A stretch of 64,000 bases of DNA from Bombyx mori (GCF_030269925.1 NC_085130.1:2988501-3052500), one strand, 5' to 3'. Numbered from the stretch's first letter, positions 51,832 to 63,183 are shown. The notes: generated by a model not told the origin, from the letters alone. Translations and numbers: made by a program.

Positions 51832-52959
51832 CCTGCCCAAGCATTACGGTTTGAACAATATATTGAGGTTTTTGAAGTTATACTTCTTTAGGCGCGTCAA
51901 AATAATTGTAGTAAAAGTAAAAATTTATGAGAGTGAAATATTACGATGCGCGCGCACCGTGACAAAAATTAACAGAATGAAGTTGCCCACTAAATCGCTC
52001 ATTACAATACGACCGACGTAACTTGGCGATCTGAATATAGCCGCAGGTGAACTTTCGCGCATGTACACTCGTAAAAAAAAGTGTTATTAGCATTCATTTT
52101 TTAGTAATATAAATGACAAAATTATTATTTAATATAATTCATACTAAATATTATTAAATTATTAACGTTAAATATTTATTATTAATTATTTAATATTAAA
52201 AAAAAAAGAAATAAATTTAATAAAAATAAAGTATAACATCTTACGCGCGTACATAAGTACAAGCACCCTTTTTTATTTCATGTCTCAAGTTGTTCATTAT
52301 TCTGGTAAAAAAGAACTTTAATTAAATCATCATGGTTGAGAATCAAATCAATCTTACATGCTCTTTGACTAAAATATTGTCTTTGTAAATATAATTATTG
52401 TTTTTTTCCACAGGTCCAGTGATGTTTAATAGTGAAGACTATTTTGTTAAGGATTATAATATAATATAATGTAAGATTATGTTTAGGTACTTGACATCAT
52501 TGGCCTTTGACTGTAATCCTAAAGGTATATTCGAAGGATTTATCCGTGGAACTGTATGGAATGAATCCTCTAACGGTACAGAGGACAATGAGTGTGAATG
52601 TAATTAATAAATATATTCATTAAATTTTGTTTTTTTAATTTTTATTTATGTATGCTTTTTGTATTAACTAGTTTGATATTCATGATGCTAGATCGTTCAC
52701 TCTGTTGTGAATATAGTTTGATGTAAATAAGATGCAGTCTGTAATGTCTGGATTGTGTTTTTATAGTTAAATCGTTTGAAAATATTTCCTAATCACAGTT
52801 ATGTAGTAAAGGAGTGTGTGTAATATTTCTAAAGTTTACTCACTACTTATGGAAGTTTTGCTGACAATCTTGTGGAGAACCTCACAGGGTGCTGGGGTCT
52901 GATAGCATAGGTACTCTGAACTTGATATATTTGGATGTTGGCGACACAGGTGACAGTTG

Positions 52960-53078
52960 GAACTGCGACCTCATGTCTCAAGGTGGGTGAGGCATTCCCG
53001 TTATGATGTCTGGGCTCTAGTACCCACTTTACACCGTTTCGATCGTCAGCTCGTTCACCCATTTAAATAATTAAAAAC
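52960..53078 (+). repeat. Diverged SINE 3' end
   Basis: ctcatgtctcaaggtgggtg to cgttcacccatttaaataat. Resembles the last 120 bases of the family. Confidence 0.5.
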
Positions 53079-54100
53079 TGTCCACTGCTGCGCCTTAGAA
53101 GATGCTCTAAGAGAATCTTCAATGAACACATTCGTTTTTTTATAAATATGTGTCCCAACGAAATTAAAACAGCTTAAGTCTCGGTCTGATCTGTCCATGA
53201 GGGTATTGCAGCATCTATCAAATTGTAATCGCATGTAACGAATGTACGATAATTTTTGGATCAGATTTAGCATAATAACGTATAATGTGATGTAATAATG
53301 ATGACGTCATGATCAGCAAACTACGCGTGTGATCTTTAATGTATAGTTACTTAAGAGCAAAAACTGGTTTTTAACATTAAAGTAACTTTTTTTGGTTTAT
53401 TGTCTCGGATAGTAGTTGAGCAAGCGGACCAGTCGTTGGGATGTGACCTATCTCGAACTCCTGAGCCTCGTTTGAAGACTTAGCTCGGTGGATACAGAGT
53501 CGGAATGCATATTCCACATTAGCCTCAACATAAATGTTGGGAACTGACCTAGCGATGCATAATGCCATTTAAAGGTCATATCTTGGTGTCACCCACAGAG
53601 TCCTCAGCAACAGGCAGGTAGACTTTGCTGATGTCCACGAGCGACGGTGCCCATCAAATGGCCGCATGCTCGTCTCTCTGCTAAGACATTAAACAAAAAG
53701 CAACCCGTGTCATCAGTGTTGTGGTAGCCCAAATTGTCTTCCTTGAGTAGTTGTAGAGGGCGTGCCGAGAGATCGGTCCTAATAGATAAATAAGGGATAA
53801 GCTTTGATTTCAGTACAAATAATATTTTAGTACAATGAGATTGAATACATTTATCTCCCGTGTCTGTTGGGAATGGTTGATGAACCGTGACCGCACTTGA
53901 AGTGATTTGTTGAATATCCATACGAAAAAGCTGTGTTCAGAGATGCGTTTGAATTTCATAATGAAACATAACACAATAACGTGAATTTTGTACAAAATTA
54001 TTCACTTTCAATAAATTAAATGTTTATGTATTATTCAGTAGTTTTATTTTTTATTTTGTGCTTATCGTCGATAGGATATGTTCTAAATCAATATTTACAG
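53079..54100. other. Intergenic sequence, no gene
   Basis: A degraded short LINE tail (gctgatgtccacgagcgacg) lies at 53625-53690. Otherwise nothing recognised. Confidence 0.4.
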
Positions 54101-54715
54101 CTAAAGAGAGTGGATCGATAAAAACGGCTTCTGTCGCGATACGCAGATGAAAGGCACAGAAATATCCTCTCTACCGATGAAAGGTTATTCACGATTGAAG
54201 AACACTAACAATAAGCAAAATAATAAAGTGTACGCTCAGAGCTCTAAAGAAGCTGCTTAAGTGGACAGAAAGGTACAACGTGGTCATCATCCTGTGTCAG
54301 TGGTGGTTTGGTGAAAAAGGAGTGAAAACTTCAGCCAAAGTGTATCTTGGATCATGTTGTGAAGCCGTTCAGCAATACACTTTTTAATAATATACCGTAA
54401 CTTTCCAGCAGGACTATGCACTTGGTCACAAGGCACGAACTACCCAAGCCTGGCTTGAAACCAACGTTCCTTCTTTAAAAGAGCTGAAGACTGGCCCTCA
54501 TCTAGCCCAGACCTCGACTCTTTAGACTTCAAATTATGGTCAGTTTTAGAGGACATGGCCTGCTCTAAGCGACACGCCGCCATTGAGTCTCTTAAAAAAT
54601 CTTTGGAGAAAGCAGTGGCGAAATTTCCCTTGAAACAGAGCGAAAATCCCTGGATTCATGGCCAAACAGATAAAAGCCATAGTTGGCCATTTCGAATACA
54701 ATTTTTTTTGCTGAG
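54100..54715 (+). pseudogene. Mariner-type (Tc1/mariner superfamily) transposase pseudogene
   Basis: Translated pieces read GHKARTTQAWLETNV (about 54427-54471) and WPSSSPDLDSLDFKLW (about 54492-54540). The latter is the SPDLN-xxxFKLW-like block holding the third catalytic acidic residue. Upstream pieces such as EKGVKTSAKVYL and the later KSLEKAVAKFPL fit the same enzyme. Stops and frameshifts break the frame throughout, and no terminal inverted repeats were found, so the copy is dead. Confidence 0.8.
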
Positions 54716-55680
54716 ACTAATAAATATGTAGGTATAAAATTTAATAATATTATATTACTTCATTTAAAAAAATTCATTTTCATAATTTGTAATAGAACTT
54801 ATGGCTGGAATAGGTACAGTACGTTATACAGTAATTAACATCAGTTTCCGACTTTGGAGCGTTGTTACTGAAGGGAAAACCGATTTTATTTTGGTGACTT
54901 TAAATTTGACGAAGCGAAAGAGCGATATAACAAACCACAAAACATCCACAGGATTTAGTTTGCGCGAGATAAAATATTTTAGGATTGACTTTGTGTGAGA
55001 ATTGCATATCAGACGTTCTTTAGTTGTGTGTTAACTAAGTATGTATTGGGAGAGTGGTTAAATTTAATATTTTTGTATGTACGTATTGCAAAACTGTTGA
55101 CTTATTAAAAATATTAAGTGTATTATCTATGATCACTATTCTGTACACAGATAATGTATTAAATTTACTAATATGTTTACGTCAATATTTAAGACATTTT
55201 ACACATTTTGACATTGACATTGCAAACGGAATTTTGTTTATCTGTTCAGAAAATATATTTAAAAACGATATTGTCAAATAAAACACAAATAATTTTTTTC
55301 ATAAATTTTATCAATGTAACAATACTCTGTAACATACATATTTTTATATATAATGCAAAATACACAGAAACCATATGGGTATGTACTAGTTGTACGCTGA
55401 CCTTAAGCGCATAAGCACGGCGTTAAAAAAACATGCTTCTACTTGCATAACATAAAAAAAAAAAACATTGTGATACTTGTTACTTACAAAAGTTTTTAAA
55501 AGCACGATGGAAACTTATCTTACACATTGATTAGTATTGGTGAGATTATACATTTGAGTAAGCCGGACAAAAATAAAAATAAAAACATAACAATTCATAC
55601 ATTAAAGTTCCTTAGCAACCACTTGGTAAAAAAAACCAAAATAGAAATACAGTTTGGGTTGTAAATTATTAACTAATATC
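54716..55680. other. AT-rich intergenic sequence
   Basis: No gene or recognised repeat. Short AT-rich frames only. Confidence 0.4.
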
Positions 55681-55885
55681 TAGTTTTATTTATTGAATTG
55701 TTTGATTACAACAGAACCAATATTTTTTGCATTCCAGAGGCTGCAAACACAAAAAATTAATATCTTCAAATTCATTACAGACGTTAAAAACATTTTTTAT
55801 TCATTTATTAAAAACGTATACATGTTTTTTTTTTTTAATTCCATCTTAGTTTCCATCGGCGGCTGCGTACAACTTTAGTCTCTAT
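55681..55885 (-). terminator. 3'UTR of the thioredoxin gene
   Basis: Follows the stop codon on the minus strand. Two overlapping AATAAA signals occur on that strand at 55689-55694 and 55685-55690. Confidence 0.5.
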
Positions 55886-56035
55886 TTACTTGTGTTTAAG
55901 GATAGTTGTTTTGAGTTTGTCGACGTTAGCGCCAGAGAATTCGTCCAGTTTCTTGCCATTCTTAACGAAGACGAACGTCGGCATCGAGTTAATGTTGTAC
56001 TCGCTGGCGATGTCCTCGCACTCATCAACGTCCAC
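55886..56035 (-). CDS. Trx: Thioredoxin, last coding exon (49 residues, partial gene)
   Basis: Thioredoxin is the small cytosolic dithiol reductase that keeps peroxiredoxins and other proteins reduced, recycled by thioredoxin reductase. This exon encodes the C-terminal half: [38 protein letters not shown] and [11 protein letters not shown], stop at 55886-55888. It includes the cis-proline loop (SMPTF) that faces the active site. The acceptor is ctattccag, just above 56035. The exon with the catalytic Cys-Gly-Pro-Cys and the start codon are not seen in the remaining 7.9 kb, so they probably lie beyond the right edge. The frame is intact and has an intron boundary, so it is not a retrocopy. Confidence 0.92.
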   Translation of the reverse strand: MDVDECEDIASEYNINSMPTFVFVKNGKKLDEFSGANVDKLKTTILKHK

Positions 56036-56092
56036 CTGGAATAGATTAAATAGAAATACCGCGTTAAAAAAAAAGAAATCCTTTCAACCGAA

Positions 56093-56498
56093 GTCGTCGT
56101 GGCCTAAAGGATAAGACGTCCGGTGCATTCGTGTTGAGCGATGCACCGGTGTTCGAATCCCGCAGGCCGGGTACCAATTTTTCTAACGCAATACGTACTC
56201 GACAAATGTTCACGATTGACTTCCACGGTGAAGGAATAACATCGTGTAATAAAAATCGAACCCGCAAAAATTTGCGTAGTAACTGGTGGTAGGACCTCTT
56301 CTGAGTCCGCGCGGGTAGGTACCACCGCCCTGCCTATTTCTGCCGTGAAGCAGTAATGCGTTTCGGTTTGAAGAGTAGCTTTGAACTTATATCTCAGGGT
56401 GGGTGGCGCATTTACGTTGTAAATGTCTGTGGGCTCCAGTAACCACTTAACATTAGGTGGGCTGTGAGCTCGTCCAACCATCTAAGCAAAAAAAAAAC
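56093..56498 (+). repeat. Bm1-type SINE, near full length with tRNA-like head
   Basis: The head (gtcgtcgtggcctaaaggat, B box ggtgttcgaatcccgcag) is joined through a middle section (cacgattgacttccacggtg) to the body that starts actggtggtaggacctcttc. It is the only copy in the window that keeps the head, and it shows that the abundant bodies derive from a tRNA-headed SINE. Lies in the thioredoxin gene's intron. Confidence 0.87.
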
Positions 56499-56577
56499 CG
56501 ACAGTTCTTGGATTTTCAAGTCACTAATATAAGAATCTTCGGCAGTATACTGACCACTCAGTATTAGAAGTCAGTCG

Positions 56578-56741
56578 ACAGCGCCCTAAACACCATTACG
56601 GATCCTCCCGATCCAATAACGGTGCTTTTAAAGGTAACTCAAGCACAGGTCACCGTCCTCGTCGAACCCGTCGCTTGCGACGAAGGGCTCCACGAGTAAA
56701 TTAGCCCACTGAGTTTTTCGCCCGATCTTCTCAGTTTCTAA
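56578..56741 (+). repeat. BMC1-like LINE fragment
   Basis: attacggatcctcccgatcc through tcgcttgcgacgaagggctc to a broken cccgatcttctcag. Lacks the usual 3' end. Confidence 0.7.
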
Positions 56742-58298
56742 TTGTTTTTCAAATCAAAAACCAATAACCCGATAAATAGTCAGTATCCCCTTAGTTTCTG
56801 ATACCCTGTGTGTTCTTTATAAAATTCGAGGTTTAGTTTCTTTCGCAAGCGGATATCTACTGCACGAAGCATCAGCGAAGATCGTAGCCAATTATAAAAA
56901 TGACTACTAAAACAGGCGAAGGTACCTAAAAACTGGTTTAAACAAAAATCAGCAAAGAATACGCAGTCTCATTACGTTTACTTTGCGAGGCTTCGTCACT
57001 AAACGCTTTGTAATACAACAATGAATATATTGGCATTACGTATTCTGCATTGACAATTAGTTTTGAACTCTATCGTATTATTATGTAAATTATAATTTTA
57101 ATATTCATTTAATCATGTCATGCAGCAAGTTATTCGTTCCGGTTTGAAGGTTGCTATATCACCGGTAAGGATGTCTCGATCTATTATGACATTAACGTTG
57201 TCATGCCAATAGACTCTTGCAACAAAACCAGACCGGCCGTGAACTTGTTCAATCTTTTGCTTAAATGTGTATAGTTCGCGCTGTATGTCACAAATAAGCA
57301 GACTTAGGTCTTCTGCGATATAAGCTTCACTTAGTGCATATTTATTTGTAACTATTTATTTGTAACAAATATGACTTATACGTTCTTCTAAAAATCTTAT
57401 ACCCATATAAAACTTTTTACTATAAAAATTTGAACTATTCTAAAATCAAACATACCTTTTTATATCTCAAATAACAAAATAGGAGAGTTTGAATTGAGAA
57501 CTCTAATTTTTTTCATGAATTAAAAGATAAAAAACATACGCTGGTCTACTTATATAAGTCACGTCCAAAGCAAAAATAAACTTTAATATTTAATTCACTT
57601 ATTTCATAAAATTTCATAATTCAGTTTTTCAATTATCAGCGCGAATGTCTGTTTGTTTATCATCGCTATAAATACTTGATGATTTCAATATAACACGTCT
57701 GTGTTTCATTGTCAAACTCAAGATAATATTTTTATTTTATCGAATAACAAATTGTTTAGTTTGAGGCTTTGCGGAATTGTCTCTTCGATGAGGTTTGGCC
57801 ATGATTTGTCTTCGAGCAAGGATCAGGTAGGTGCAATAAGAAAGTTATACTTGCAAAGGCCTTGAAAAGAATCATTCAAATATGAATACCTTGGGCCGAA
57901 GAAGGTACTGTAACGAAGAGAGGTCAGGTAACTAACTACATCCTTGTACATATTTGACGGAATAGTTTCAAGTCCAAAATAATTACGGAGGCCTAGTTTC
58001 GTTTGAGCTATTCATCTAAATAAAGATCTCTGTATGAATCTAAGCTTAAAGCGGTTCATCAGATTGCAATTAAAACTTGGTACGCTTAATGTTGCCACTC
58101 TAGTTCAGATTTTTATACTTTTTCAATCCTACAGATAACAGGTTGCATGTTTATTATGCAAATTACGATATACACAGCGGAACGTCGCTACAGATAAATA
58201 CAATCACATATTTAGTACATACCTATAAGATTCGAACTAAACAGAACAGAAAAAATGTTATCATTTATTACCTACATTGACCGTTTTTTGCAAACTTA
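56742..58298. other. Mostly AT-rich sequence
   Basis: Apart from the unexplained frame at 57113-57355 I see no gene, exon or repeat. Confidence 0.35.
57113..57355 (-). other. Unexplained 80-codon open frame without a start codon
   Basis: The minus strand is open from a TAA at 57358-57356 to a TGA at 57115-57113. The peptide looks protein-like, not AT-rich noise: AEDLSLLICDIQRELYTFKQ, GRSGFVARVYWHDN and DRDILTGDIATFKPER. The only Met is near the end, so it would be an exon or a fragment of a larger gene. I do not recognise the family; a mobile-element ORF is possible. Confidence 0.3.
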
Positions 58299-58489
58299 TT
58301 TTTTTCCTACCTATGCTGATAGCCTTGAGAGGTTATATCAGCATTACTTAGAGTGTAGGTGAGATCTCGGGACTCAAAACGGAGGTGTTGCTAAAACTGG
58401 CCCTAGCTAGAGCAATGCTTCGCAGAATCTACCGCCGGATCGGAAACGCGACCCACTGAGAAGATCCGGCGAGAAACTCAGCGGGCTGC
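58299..58489 (-). repeat. BMC1-like LINE 3' end
   Basis: Poly-T start, ctgatagccttgagaggtta to gagaagatccggcgagaaac. Confidence 0.83.
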
Positions 58490-58772
58490 GAACTTTATGT
58501 AACGCAAATGATTCAGAAACTATGAATACGTGTTCAACCTCGTATTTGTTGATATTAAGGTTTACGACGCGCTCTTAATATTAATGCTAGTCACACTAGC
58601 TCAAGAGCAGGTCTCGTACAAAGGTATGTTAGATTGCTTATCTTTGCTTAATTGATAACTCCTCAATGAGTTTTTAGATTACGATTATTCTATACGAATG
58701 TACACACGTATTTTAGGTAGCGTTAATACATTGATAAGTTTGTCATTTGGAGCTCATTTTCTTTGGTACATT

Positions 58773-59029
58773 CCGGTCACCGTCTTCGTCGAACCCGTCG
58801 CTTGCGACGAAGGGCTCGACGAGCGAATTCACCCATAGACACAGCCCACTTAGTTTCTCGCCTCGGATCTTTTCAGTCGGTCGCGTTTCCGATCCGGTGG
58901 TAGATTCTGCGAAGCACTGCTCTTGCTAGGCCCAGTGTTAGCATCATTCCGGTTTGAGCCCCGTGAGCCTAGTTAAGATTACGCTGAAATAGCCTCTCAA
59001 GGCTATCATCAGCTTAGGTAAAAAAAAGG
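58773..59029 (+). repeat. BMC1-like LINE 3' end
   Basis: Inverted relative to the copy 280 bp to the left. ccggtcaccgtcttcgtcg to cagcttaggtaaaaaaa. Confidence 0.83.
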
Positions 59030-59035
59030 TATATT

Positions 59036-59205
59036 CATGTTTTGATGCGGGGACTGTGGCAAAAGTTTAGCATTACAACCGTAGTCTGCTTCTTTGAGGC
59101 TTAGACAACGAATCAATCCAAAATCATCAAGTTTTGTATCGACAGTACAAAATGTACAAATAACCTACATACAAATAATACTTTGACATATTATCCTTAT
59201 AAATA
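59036..59205. repeat. Duplicated segment, left copy
   Basis: Matches 59459-59629 at about 90%. Shared blocks include aaaatcatcaagttttgtat, cgacagtacaaaatg and catattatccttataaata. Confidence 0.88.
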
Positions 59206-59212
59206 CTTTTTT

Positions 59213-59458
59213 ACTGGTGATAGGACCTCTTGTGAGTCCGCACGGGTAGGTACCACTACCCTGCCTATTTCTGCAGCAGTGAAGCAGTAATGCGTTTCGA
59301 TTTGAAGGGTGGAGCTGCCGTTGTAACTATACTTGAGACCTTAGAACTTATATCTCAAGGTGGGTGGCGCATTTACGTTGTAGATGTCTATGGGCTCCAG
59401 TAACCGCTTAACACCAGGTGGGCTGTGAACTCGTCTACTCACCTAAGCAATAAAAAAA
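59213..59458 (+). repeat. Bm1-type SINE between the duplicated segments
   Basis: Plus-strand body, actggtgataggacctcttg to aagcaataaaaaaag. Confidence 0.87.
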
Positions 59459-59629
59459 GAATGTTCTGACGCGAGAACTATGGCAAAAGTTCAGCATTAC
59501 AACCGTAGGCTGCTTTTTTGAGGCTTAAGCAACGAATCAATTCAAAATCATCAAGTTTTGTATCGACAGTACAAAATGCGCAAATAACCTAATTAAAAAT
59601 AATAATTTGGCATATTATCCTTATAAATA
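59459..59629. repeat. Duplicated segment, right copy
   Basis: Second copy of the 59036-59205 segment, in the same orientation, directly after the SINE tail. Confidence 0.88.
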
Positions 59630-60155
59630 GAGGAAAAATAAGGCAAAAATACTTAGTATCAATCGTTAAAATAACATTTAATGTACGCAAGTGTACAAGC
59701 TTCAGTTAAAAGGTATTTTTTACAATCCACTTTCAACTGTACTCCTTTGTTTTTTTTTTAGACTTTTAGTGGAGACAAGAACTTAAGCAGTTCCATCAAG
59801 ACATCTATCCCGTTCCACAAAAACAAATGCATGTTTAATTAGGCCTTTCTATCAAAAAATTCCATGCCATTGAAAACCAAAGCATGTTTTACAAACACGT
59901 TTATTCTTGCGCTAAGTTTCGCTTCGAACATTAGCGAGTTTTACCGGGAAAAGCGGTTACGACACGATCTCAAGTGTTGGTAGGCGCTATGAGTCACCAC
60001 TTGGCAAGGGAATATAGTTAGTTATTGACCCGGAACGCAGCCAGGCTCGCCGGACTACTGGCGCCATTTGATTGATAGAGCGATAAAAGGCACAACTTTT
60101 GATGTCTCAAAAACCGATCCTACAATATCGCTGCCGATACAAATATCTATATATA

Positions 60156-60453
60156 AACTAGCTGACCCGGCAGACTTCGTACCTAGTGCCTCAATTGATA
60201 AATAAAAGACCTAAACTTTTGTATAAAATAAACTTAAAACAAACAAAAGGAATTCGGCCGACGGGGGACACATCAAAGGAAAAACAAAATTGTTATTTTT
60301 ATTTAATTCCGAGCATTTTCATATTTATCTACCTTTTAAACCTTCTCTGGACTTCCACAAATAATTCAAGACCAAAATTAGCCAAATCGGTCCAGCCATT
60401 CTCGAGTTTTAGCGAGACTAACGAACAGCAATTCATTTTTATATATATAGATT
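60156..60453 (+). repeat. RTE-like repeat (agctgacccggcagacttcg family), copy 3
   Basis: Starts actagctgacccggcagac and ends tttttatatatatagat. Very close to the copy at 2871-3163. Confidence 0.72.
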
Positions 60454-60549
60454 AATGAGTGAAGCAAAAACTTTGTATACCTTTTTATGAAAATTGCGCG
60501 GACCTAGGAGTATGAAATTTCCCACACTTATAGAGAATATAGAGAAGAA

Positions 60550-60870
60550 ATGCAGAATGCTAATATTCTTTCTTAAATTATGCATAGATAATATATTAAA
60601 TCAATTTAAAAAAAAACATTACACAACACTACCATGTATTTGACACACACGCATGCATACTATTTGTTTATTGTCAAGCTTTTCTTATTGCTTATAGTCT
60701 GTGGTCAAATTGAGATTAGATTAAATATTTTTTGTCTTTATTAATATTTGTGTAAAGTGTAGTCTTGGCGAAATCTGTGATTATAGAAGTCTTTGACAAT
60801 CATAATAGTGTACAAACTTATAATTTCAATTAATTATAGTCGAATTTCGACTACCGGGGGACCATTAGTT
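60550..60870 (-). repeat. Interspersed repeat, inverted partner of 47337-47650
   Basis: Ends ttcgactaccgggggaccat on the plus strand. Same element in reverse. Confidence 0.75.
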
Positions 60871-60937
60871 TTTTAAAGTGCTCATATTGTGTCACTAAGA
60901 TATCATCCTACAAAATTATACTCCATACGAGCTTTTC

Positions 60938-61172
60938 TTTTATTGCCTAGAAGGGTGGACGAGCTCACAGCCCACCTGGTGTTAAGTGGTTACTGTAGCC
61001 CATAGACATCTACAACGTAAACGAGACTCACCTTGAGATATAAGTTCTAAGGTCTCAAGTAGTTACAGTGGCTGTCCTGCCCTTCAAACCGAAACGCGTT
61101 ACCGCTTCACGGCAGAAATAAGCGGGGTTGTGGTCTACCCGTGCGGACTCACAAGAGGTCCTACCACCAGTA
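60938..61172 (-). repeat. Bm1-type SINE
   Basis: Minus-strand body, ttattgcctagaagggtgg to ctaccaccagtaaaaag. Confidence 0.85.
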
Positions 61173-61459
61173 AAAAGTGAAATGAGAGCTTCCTTGGTCT
61201 GAAGTACGTTGAAAATGACCATTCTTTTTTTCAGACCATACCTAAGCGGCAGTGTGACGTAATCGATGCGAGGTGCAAACTTAGCTTGGTCGAGCTGTAC
61301 ACACGATTATGATTACATTTTTTTTATTTATTGGCGCAGACTGTCTGCTCTTTATTTTTAGATTAGATAATTAAGTTATTGTGTTCAGATTGTGCATAAT
61401 CATCGACATGATATTCGTAACCATTCTCGTTCATATCTTCGGATTTGAGGAGCCCAAAA

Positions 61460-61580
61460 AACGAGTTACGCGGTTCCAATCTGACGGTAGATTCAGCGAA
61501 GCACTTGAATTCCCTGATCTCACCTTCCAAAGCGTGCGTAGGTGGAATAGCCCCCGCGGCTTCAGGCGATTAGGTAAGGG
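61460..61580 (+). repeat. Diverged BMC1-like LINE fragment
   Basis: ttccaatctgacggtagatt then cagcgaagcacttg parallels the family block tttccgatccggtggtagat. Old copy. Confidence 0.4.
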
Positions 61581-61609
61581 GAAAAAGGACACGATACGGC
61601 ATCACTACA

Positions 61610-61816
61610 TAGTATAAAACAAAGTCGCTTTCTCTGTCCCTATAGCCCTATGTATGCTTAAATCTTTAAAAGTACGCAACGGATTTTGATGCGGTTTTTT
61701 TTAATAGATAGAGTGATTAAAGAGGAAGGTTTATATGTATGATAACATCCATTAAATAGTGGAGAAATCAATAATAAATTACAGTTTCCGAAGTGAAGCG
61801 AGGGCGGGTCGCTAGT
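61610..61816 (-). repeat. RTE-like repeat, inverted relative to 46367-46578
   Basis: aaacaaagtcgctttctctg through gattttgatgcggttttttt to gcgagggcgggtcgctagtt. Confidence 0.75.
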
Positions 61817-62833
61817 TAATTTTATATAACACATCGTAGCAACAGCCATATTTAGTTGATTTTCCGCAATTAGAAACTCATTACTTCCATGTTTATTGGG
61901 AGTGCGCGGTCCACGGTATTTCGTCAGAATTATGAGTCACCCTGTGACCTTAGGCAAGCAAACGGAATGGTTTTATTGATCGACCGAAGGAACGGTAAGC
62001 GGTCAAACGCACTTATGATGGCCAGACTAGTGTAGCAAGTTTATTATATCCGTATTCTTGATTTGTTTGGGCTGTGGACAAGCCATATTAAAACTAGTTA
62101 AGCCGAGATCTTTTTGAACTACATATACCTATTGAGGGGTGAAAAGCTTTTTTGGTATAAGCGCGTCCTTTTTGCAACTTTACAGAAGAGGCATTTAAAG
62201 TTTAAATTTTGGAAAAAAACTTCTACAGCAGGACAAAAAAATTTGTTAATCAAAACTGCCAGATAAAAAAAAATTAAGAGATTTTACGGGAAACTTTGGC
62301 ATTATTATTATCATCATCATCAGCAAAACTTAAAACACAATTTTGATGTATAATTGAGCGAACAGTAAATACCTATTTTAAAAGTGTTTTTTTCTTTCCA
62401 TCGTGTTTCTTATTATTGCGTAATATTTCATTACACCTTGATCTATCGTGATTGTCATTCAATTCGTCTTAATATTTTGCATATCACGGTGACGAGAGTT
62501 AAAACAGTGGCCTTAAGAGCGTTTTCTATGAAAATTAAAAATATCGTTCATTTGTAACAGGCAAACGGAACAACGGCTATAAATACATAACGAATCGAAA
62601 TATAGGCTAAGACAATAAGTTTTTTTTTAAACATTTTGAACTGGCTACAAATCTTGACAGTTTAGAATTGATTTGTTGTCTAGGGCCACAAAAAAGTGGA
62701 CTACAACTGTAAAGCTATACTTTTGCTGCAGGCAAATAGGCCCCTTACATTAGGAAGGAAATGTACCAAAAAAAAACCTCAAATCACCAAACTAACTAGT
62801 TTATTAGTAGTAGTAGTGTTAGTAGTTAGTTTG
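61817..62833. other. AT-rich sequence
   Basis: A fragment of the 24190 MITE family lies at 62143-62280 on the minus strand (blocks gcaactttacagaagaggca and tttaaagtttaaatttt). No gene seen. Confidence 0.4.
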
Positions 62834-63092
62834 TTAATCATCATCATCATTCTTTCCTATTACCCTCTGCTGGGGTGTAGGGCTCGAATCAAATTTTTTC
62901 CATTTATATCGGTCTTGGGCAGTCTGTTCTAACTCCTCCCACACTTTGAGAAAGCCCGATACCCACCTATCAAAGAAAGCACTGACCTGGAAAGTGTCTG
63001 GCAAAAGGAAGAGAGGCCGCCCCAGAACAACTTGGCGTCGCTCGGTGGAGCAGGAGCTAGGGGTCTTGGGCATGACGTGGGAGGAGTTAGTT
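62834..63092 (-). mobile_element. LINE 3' end with an inverted 5' part (twin-priming-like)
   Basis: The minus strand from 62945 down to 62834 reads WEELEQTAQDRYKWKKF and ends in an (atg)n tail. The plus strand from about 62990 to 63092 reads KRKRGRPRTTWRRSVEQELG and VLGMTWEEL, which should lie immediately upstream in the same protein. The two halves therefore point in opposite directions, and gtgggaggagttag is present in both. Confidence 0.75.
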
Positions 63093-63183
63093 TGTTAATA
63101 GTTAATAAAAAACTAATTAGTTTAATAAACGCTATAGAACATACGTATGTCGCGTACATTCGCAAGACATATTTATTATGTAA

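Larger units (their letters stand above)
50865..52620 (+). terminator. SNW1 3'UTR with probable intron and poly(A) site
   Basis: Six bases after the stop, gtgagc (from 50871) fits a donor. A polypyrimidine tract with acceptor tttttttccacag ends at 52413. The proposed last exon starts at 52414, and an AATAAA lies at 52606-52611. The 1.54-kb interval contains a LINE and a SINE. With the junction this close to the stop, nonsense-mediated decay would not be triggered. Confidence 0.55.

Noticed and set aside
56093..56175. tRNA-like sequence with a B box
   Set aside because: It is the head of the near full-length Bm1-type SINE; the cloverleaf stems are imperfect and the body follows directly.
62810..62860. 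(atc)n-type run considered as a stand-alone microsatellite
   Set aside because: Read on the minus strand it is the tail of the LINE end at 62834-62945.
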